Shown: piece by piece, positions 60,031 to 64,000 of the stretch | How the letters are laid out: each line of letters begins with the position of its first letter | Position numbering within the stretch: position 1 is the first letter of the stretch | Assembly: GCF_014851565.1 (NCBI RefSeq) | Contig: NZ_JACVAA010000003.1 | Coordinates: 124,001 to 188,000, forward strand | DNA: 64,000 nucleotides | DNA from: Pseudomonas sp. PDM15 | Lineage (GTDB): Bacteria; Pseudomonadota; Gammaproteobacteria; Pseudomonadales; Pseudomonadaceae | Direction of reading: 5' to 3' | Notes under the pieces: model-generated | What the model was told of the DNA's origin: nothing | What the model saw: only the letters and a program-made list of their open reading frames with translations | Database searches by the model: none | Made by a program: the position numbers and the translations under genes

Positions 60031-60429
60031 TCAGGAAGTAACACTTTGATCTGAAAGGGTTTCTGCCAGTGCGGCCAGGCAGCGCTCCTCGGCCGTGTCG
60101 AGCTCCAGCTGCATCTGTTCGATGTCCAGCAGTTGCTGCTCCAGCTGGGCGCGGCGGGCGGCGATCTTGGCCATGAAGGTCTCCAGCTGCTTGCGGTTGC
60201 CGCTGCTGGGGTCGTAGAGGTCAATCAGTTCCTTGCACTCGGCCAGCGAGAAGCCGATGCGCTTGCCGCGCAGGATCAGCTTGAGGGTCACCAGGTCCTT
60301 GGGCCGGTAGATGCGCTCCTGGCCGCGGCGCTCGGGCACCAGCATGCCTTGCTCCTCGTAGAAGCGGATGGCGCGGGTAGTGACGTCCAGCTCGCGGGCC
60401 AGATCGGAGATGGAATAGGTGATGGACAT
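60031..60429 (-). CDS. liuR: MerR-family regulator LiuR
   Basis: 132 aa. MerR HTH YSISDLARELDVTTRAIRFYEEQGMLVPERR at the N-terminus, RPKDLVTLKLILRGKRIGFSL, then a dimerisation helix. No metal-binding Cys, as expected for acyl-CoA-responsive members. First gene of liuRABCDE; represses via the palindrome at 60447-60462. Confidence 0.94.
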   Translation of the reverse strand: MSITYSISDLARELDVTTRAIRFYEEQGMLVPERRGQERIYRPKDLVTLKLILRGKRIGFSLAECKELIDLYDPSSGNRKQLETFMAKIAARRAQLEQQLLDIEQMQLELDTAEERCLAALAETLSDQSVTS

Positions 60430-60446
60430 GGCGGCTCTCGTTTACC

Positions 60447-60462
60447 TTTACGTTAACGTAAA
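60447..60462. promoter_or_regulatory. LiuR operator
   Basis: Perfect 16-bp palindrome TTTACGTTAACGTAAA between divergent liuR and the SDR gene. It fits the spacing of MerR-type promoters and the LiuR motif known in proteobacteria, so it probably controls both directions. Confidence 0.82.
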
Positions 60463-60548
60463 CCTGTGCCAGTCTGACTGTCAATCTCGGGCTCCGGCCG
60501 CGGCCGCAGTGCCCGATCGACATTCATCGCTGGATGAGGAGTTGGCTT

Positions 60549-61316
60549 GTGCGTATCGAAGATTCCGTGTTCCTGATCACCGGCGGCGGCTCCGGCCTCG
60601 GCCTGGCTACTGCGCGCGAGCTGGTCGGTCAGGGCGCCAGGGTGCTGCTGCTGGACATCAATGCCGAAGCCGGCGCCAAGGCGGCTGCCGAACTGGGCGA
60701 GCGGGCGCGTTTCCTGCGCGCCGACATCAGCAGTGAGGCCGATGGCCGCGCCGCCGTGGACGATGCGTTGCAGGCTTTCGGCGCCGTGCACGGGCTGGTC
60801 AACTGCGCGGGGGTGGCGCCGGCCGAGAAGGTCATCGGGCGTAACGGTGCCCACGGCCTTGACAGCTTCCGCCGCACCATCGAGATAAACCTGATCGGCA
60901 GCTTCAATATGCTGCGCCTGGCCGCCGAGGCCATGGCCAAGAACCAGCCGAACGAGGGTGGCGAGCGTGGTGTGATCATCAACACCGCCTCGGTGGCGGC
61001 CTTCGATGGGCAGATGGGCCAGGCCGCCTATTCGGCGTCCAAGGGCGGCGTGGCCGCCATGACGTTGCCGGTGGCGCGCGACCTGGCGCGCTCCGGCATC
61101 CGCGTGATGTGCATCGCCCCGGGCATCTTCGAGACGCCGATGATGGCCGGCATGCCCCAGGAGGTGCAGGACTCCCTGGCCGCCAACGTGCCGTTCCCGC
61201 CGCGCCTGGGCCGCCCGGCCGAGTACGCCGCGCTGGTCCGTCATATCGTCGAGAACGCCATGCTCAACGGCGAGGTCATCCGCCTGGATGGCGCGCTGCG
61301 CATGGCGGCCAAGTGA
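60549..61316 (+). CDS. SDR 3-hydroxyacyl-CoA dehydrogenase (HSD10-like)
   Basis: 255 aa from the GTG at 60549, preceded by AGGAG at 7 bases; an in-frame ATG at 60534 lacks a site. Rossmann motif [21 protein letters not shown], catalytic [21 protein letters not shown] and [14 protein letters not shown] as in type II 3-hydroxyacyl-CoA dehydrogenases. With the following acyl-CoA dehydrogenase it suits 2-methyl-branched acyl-CoA (isoleucine) oxidation. Shares the LiuR operator region. Confidence 0.9.
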   Translation: MRIEDSVFLITGGGSGLGLATARELVGQGARVLLLDINAEAGAKAAAELGERARFLRADISSEADGRAAVDDALQAFGAVHGLVNCAGVAPAEKVIGRNGAHGLDSFRRTIEINLIGSFNMLRLAAEAMAKNQPNEGGERGVIINTASVAAFDGQMGQAAYSASKGGVAAMTLPVARDLARSGIRVMCIAPGIFETPMMAGMPQEVQDSLAANVPFPPRLGRPAEYAALVRHIVENAMLNGEVIRLDGALRMAAK

Positions 61317-61325
61317 GGTGAGCCG

Positions 61326-62453
61326 ATGATTTCCGCCGAACAGGACATCCTGATCCGTGACATGGCCCGCCAGTTCGCCCAGGAGCGGCTGAAGCCCTTT
61401 GCCGCCGACTGGGACCGCGAGCACCGCTTCCCGGCAGAAGCCTTGAAGGAAATGGCCGACCTCGGCTTCCTCGGCATGCTGGTGCCGGAGGAGTGGGGTG
61501 GCGCGCAGACCGGCCACCTTGCCTACGCCATGGCCCTGGAGGAAATCGCCGCCGGCGACGGCGCCTGCTCCACCATCATGAGCGTGCACAATTCGGTGGG
61601 CTGCATGCCCATCCTCAAGTTCGGCAGCGCCGAGCAGAAGCAGCGCTTCCTCCAGCCCCTGGCCAGCGGCGCCATGCTTGGCGCCTTCGCCCTGACCGAG
61701 CCGCAGGCCGGCTCCGACGCCAGCGACCTGCGTACCCGCGCACGCAGTGATGGCGACCACTACGTACTGAACGGCGCCAAGCAGTTCATCACCTCCGGCA
61801 GCCATGCGGGGATGGTTATCGTGTTCGCCGTGACCGACCCGGCGGCCGGCAAGAAGGGCATCAGCGCCTTCATCGTGCCGACCGACACGCCCGGATACTC
61901 GGTGGTACGGGTCGAGGACAAGCTCGGCCAGCATGCCTCCGATACCTGCCAGATCCAGCTCGACGAGGTGCGCATTCCGGCGTCGTTGCGTTTGGGTGAG
62001 GAGGGCGAGGGCTACCGCATCGCCCTGAGCAACCTGGAAGGCGGGCGCATCGGCATCGCCGCGCAGTCGGTGGGCATGGCCCGTGCCGCGTTCGAGGCAG
62101 CGCGTGACTACGCCCATGAGCGGCAAACCTTCGGCAAACCGATCATCGAACACCAGGCCGTGGCCTTCCGCCTGGCCGATATGGCCACGCAGATCGCCGT
62201 GGCGCGGCAGATGGTGCATCACGCCGCCAGCCTGCGCGAATCCGGCCAGCCGTGCCTGACCGAGGCCTCGATGGCCAAGTTGTTCGCCTCGGAGATGGCC
62301 GAGAAGGTCTGCTCGGCGGCCATCCAGACCCTGGGCGGCTACGGCTACCTGAAGGACTTTCCGGTGGAGCGCATCTACCGCGATGTGCGGGTGTGCCAGA
62401 TCTACGAAGGCACCAGCGATGTGCAGCGCATGGTGATCGCGCGCAGCTTGTAA
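61326..62453 (+). CDS. Acyl-CoA dehydrogenase, probably short/branched chain
   Basis: 375 aa. FAD/substrate patterns [18 protein letters not shown] and [20 protein letters not shown]; catalytic Glu in [10 protein letters not shown] near the C-terminus, the position of most short- and medium-chain family members. 9 bp after the SDR gene, so an operon for branched-chain acyl-CoA oxidation is likely. Exact acyl group not determined. Confidence 0.92.
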   Translation: MISAEQDILIRDMARQFAQERLKPFAADWDREHRFPAEALKEMADLGFLGMLVPEEWGGAQTGHLAYAMALEEIAAGDGACSTIMSVHNSVGCMPILKFGSAEQKQRFLQPLASGAMLGAFALTEPQAGSDASDLRTRARSDGDHYVLNGAKQFITSGSHAGMVIVFAVTDPAAGKKGISAFIVPTDTPGYSVVRVEDKLGQHASDTCQIQLDEVRIPASLRLGEEGEGYRIALSNLEGGRIGIAAQSVGMARAAFEAARDYAHERQTFGKPIIEHQAVAFRLADMATQIAVARQMVHHAASLRESGQPCLTEASMAKLFASEMAEKVCSAAIQTLGGYGYLKDFPVERIYRDVRVCQIYEGTSDVQRMVIARSL

Positions 62454-62537
62454 CGACTACTCCCCTTTGCGCTGGGCAGACTCGTTCCGCCTCCGACCAG
62501 CTGGCCGGTTCCCTCGAAGGCGCCGTTTATTCGTGAA

Positions 62538-62565
62538 GAAGGGGCCATTCGGCCCCTTCGTTTTT
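62538..62565. terminator. Rho-independent terminator
   Basis: GAAGGGGCC-ATTC-GGCCCCTTC followed by GTTTTT, between the convergent acyl-CoA dehydrogenase and LysR genes. It ends the plus-strand operon; the last base touches the LysR stop. Confidence 0.9.
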
Positions 62566-63494
62566 CAGGCCTGTTCGGCGGCCTTCTTCTCCTGGACACC
62601 GATCTGCTGGGCCAGCTCGATCAGCTGCTCGCGCATCCAGCGGTTGGCGGGGTCCTGGTCGGTGCTCTCGTGCCAGTAAAGGTGGGTTTCCAGGGCCGGC
62701 ACGTCGCTCACCGGCAGCTCCACGTAATGCAGATTGTGGCGACGGGCGAAGCGCTCCGGCACGGTCATCGCCATGTCGGTGTTGTGCAGCACGGTGGAAG
62801 CCATCAGGTAATGCTGCGAGCGCAGGGCGACCTTGCGTTGCAGGCCCATCTTGCCCAGCGACAGGTCGATGTAGCCGAGGCCGCTGCGGCGGCTGGAGAT
62901 CTGGATATGGGTCAGCGACAGGTATTCGTCCAGGCTGATCTTGTCCTTGGCCAGCGCATGGCCGGGGCGCAGGGCGCAGACGTAGCGGTCTTCCATCAGC
63001 TTGACGTGGCGCACCTGCGGGTCGGTGTTGAGTACCGCGTCCACGGCGAAGTCCAGGCGGCCGGCGGCCAGTTCCTTGGTGGTCTCGCGGCGCTTGGACT
63101 GGAAGCTCTCGATCTGCACCGCCGGGGCCAGGCGGCGCAGGCGCTGGAACAGCGCAGGCAGCAGGATCTGCTCGGAGAGGTCGGTCATGCTGATGCGGTA
63201 GGTCTTGTTCGCCTGCTTGGCGTCGAAGGTGCGGCTTTCCTGCACCGATACGCGCAGCAGCTGCAGCGCGTTGCGCACCGGACCGATGATGTTCTGCGCC
63301 ATCGGCGTGGGCACCATGCCCTGGGCGGTACGCACGAACAGCGGGTCGTTGAAGGTCTCGCGCAGGCGGGCCAGGGCGTTGGAAACGGCGGGCTGGGTGA
63401 TGCCGACGATCTGCCCGGCGCGGGTCAGGTTGGCCTCGGTATAGATGGCATCGAAGACGATGAAGAGGTTGAGGTCTACCTTGTTCAAGTTCAT
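62565..63494 (-). CDS. LysR-family transcriptional regulator
   Basis: 309 aa. HTH VDLNLFIVFDAIYTEANLTRAGQIVGITQPAVSNALARLR (about 6-45) and a long C-terminal effector domain. The NodD/LinR-like pattern DPLFVRTAQGMVPT follows the HTH. Divergent from the acyl-CoA dehydrogenase at 63628, which it probably regulates. Effector unknown. Confidence 0.93.
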   Translation of the reverse strand: MNLNKVDLNLFIVFDAIYTEANLTRAGQIVGITQPAVSNALARLRETFNDPLFVRTAQGMVPTPMAQNIIGPVRNALQLLRVSVQESRTFDAKQANKTYRISMTDLSEQILLPALFQRLRRLAPAVQIESFQSKRRETTKELAAGRLDFAVDAVLNTDPQVRHVKLMEDRYVCALRPGHALAKDKISLDEYLSLTHIQISSRRSGLGYIDLSLGKMGLQRKVALRSQHYLMASTVLHNTDMAMTVPERFARRHNLHYVELPVSDVPALETHLYWHESTDQDPANRWMREQLIELAQQIGVQEKKAAEQA

Positions 63495-63531
63495 GGTCTC
63501 TCTCCGCGGGATCGAGCCTCATCATATATTG

Positions 63532-63549
63532 CTTATGAATGTTGATAAG
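63532..63549. promoter_or_regulatory. Possible LysR operator dyad
   Basis: CTTAT-N8-ATAAG in AT-rich sequence between the divergent LysR and acyl-CoA dehydrogenase genes. Confidence 0.45.
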
Positions 63550-63627
63550 GCAGGAAAATAGCTTAGATAAATCGTGGGTGCTGTTCTAGCATCATTTCCA
63601 CATCGAAGCCAACCACAAGGTGTCCCC

Positions 63628-64000
63628 ATGGATTTCGCCTACTCCCCCAAGGTCCAGGAACTGCGTGAGCGCGTCACCGCGTTCATGGAAGCCCACGTCT
63701 ACCCGAACGAAGCCGTGTTCGAGCAACAGGTCAACGAAGGCGACCGCTGGCAGCCGACCGTGATCATGGAAGAGCTCAAGGCCAAGGCTAAGGCCGAGGG
63801 ACTGTGGAACCTGTTCCTGCCGGAGTCCGAGTACGGCGCCGGCCTGACCAACATGGAATACGCGCCGCTGGCCGAGATCATGGGCCGTTCGCTGATGGGC
63901 TCCGAGCCGTTCAACTGCTCCGCGCCGGACACCGGCAACATGGAGACCCTGGTGCGCTACGCCACCGAGGCGCAGAAGAAGCAGTGGCTGGAGCCGCTGC
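63628..64000 (+). CDS. Acyl-CoA dehydrogenase, N-terminal part (cut by window end)
   Basis: First 124 residues of an ACAD. The N-terminus [20 protein letters not shown] and [31 protein letters not shown], then [13 protein letters not shown], resemble the FadE/ACAD11-like group (usually about 400 aa). The gene continues beyond base 64000. Transcribed away from the LysR gene. Confidence 0.9.
   Translation, partial: MDFAYSPKVQELRERVTAFMEAHVYPNEAVFEQQVNEGDRWQPTVIMEELKAKAKAEGLWNLFLPESEYGAGLTNMEYAPLAEIMGRSLMGSEPFNCSAPDTGNMETLVRYATEAQKKQWLEPL

Overview
The window is high-GC chromosomal DNA from a gammaproteobacterium, almost certainly a Pseudomonas of the P. aeruginosa / P. oleovorans-mendocina lineage. 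I infer this from gene content and from gene orders I recall for that group: prmB-aroC-MFS-mtnB-mtnD-mtnC, tonB2-exbB1-exbD1, acetoacetyl-CoA synthetase-bdhA-gntP-hbcR, and liuRABCDE. No rRNA, tRNA, CRISPR array or intact mobile element was seen.

Layout. 1-9.3 kb is housekeeping: an HxlR regulator divergent from a carboxymuconolactone-decarboxylase-like protein, smrB, prmB, aroC, and a translationally coupled MFS-mtnB-mtnD-mtnC methionine-salvage run. 9.3-13.8 kb holds a membrane-anchored catalase-related protein, a RoxA-like di-heme cytochrome c and a divergent VpsR-type regulator that lacks the sigma-54 contact loop. 13.8-20.4 kb contains a chemoreceptor, uppP, a cold-shock/DUF1294 fusion and the ABC-F gene ybiT. 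20.4-21.6 kb is a frameshifted phage-type integrase remnant next to a GNAT gene.

The most interesting part is 21.6-40.6 kb, a two-operon organosulfur island. Operon A (37.0 to 29.7 kb, minus strand) encodes a TonB-dependent receptor, an exported SsuA-like binding protein, two SsuD-like flavin monooxygenases, a DszB-like desulfinase and a nitroreductase. Operon B (28.5 to 21.7 kb, minus strand) encodes a third SsuD-like monooxygenase, two more DszB-like proteins (one with the catalytic Cys changed to Ser), an MFS transporter, two ABC permeases and an ABC ATPase. A class II aldolase is divergent from operon B. An SfnR-like sigma-54 activator and a TonB-ExbB-ExbD set follow. Candidate sigma-54 promoters and TTGCTG/CAGCAA palindromes link the parts. 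The DszB-like genes would normally be labelled ABC substrate-binding proteins, but they lack signal peptides and carry the Cys, His and Arg(xGG) residues of the DszB desulfinase with the same His-Arg spacing. My reading is a complete outer-membrane-to-cytoplasm route that takes up an organosulfur compound, oxidises it to a sulfinate and releases sulfite.

40.6-47.3 kb carries a secreted sphingomyelinase-like phosphodiesterase, yqaA, ppiC, a PilT/PilU-type ATPase, a secreted PETase-like polyester hydrolase and an AraC-type regulator. 47.3-53.2 kb is the 3-hydroxybutyrate/acetoacetate module with its sigma-54 activator HbcR; a sigma-54 promoter and paired palindromic activator sites are visible. 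53.3-60.4 kb is the leucine/isovalerate operon liuRABCDE with a perfect LiuR-type palindrome. It is divergent from an SDR dehydrogenase and an acyl-CoA dehydrogenase. A LysR regulator and a truncated acyl-CoA dehydrogenase close the window. Three families of short palindromic intergenic repeats lie between housekeeping genes.
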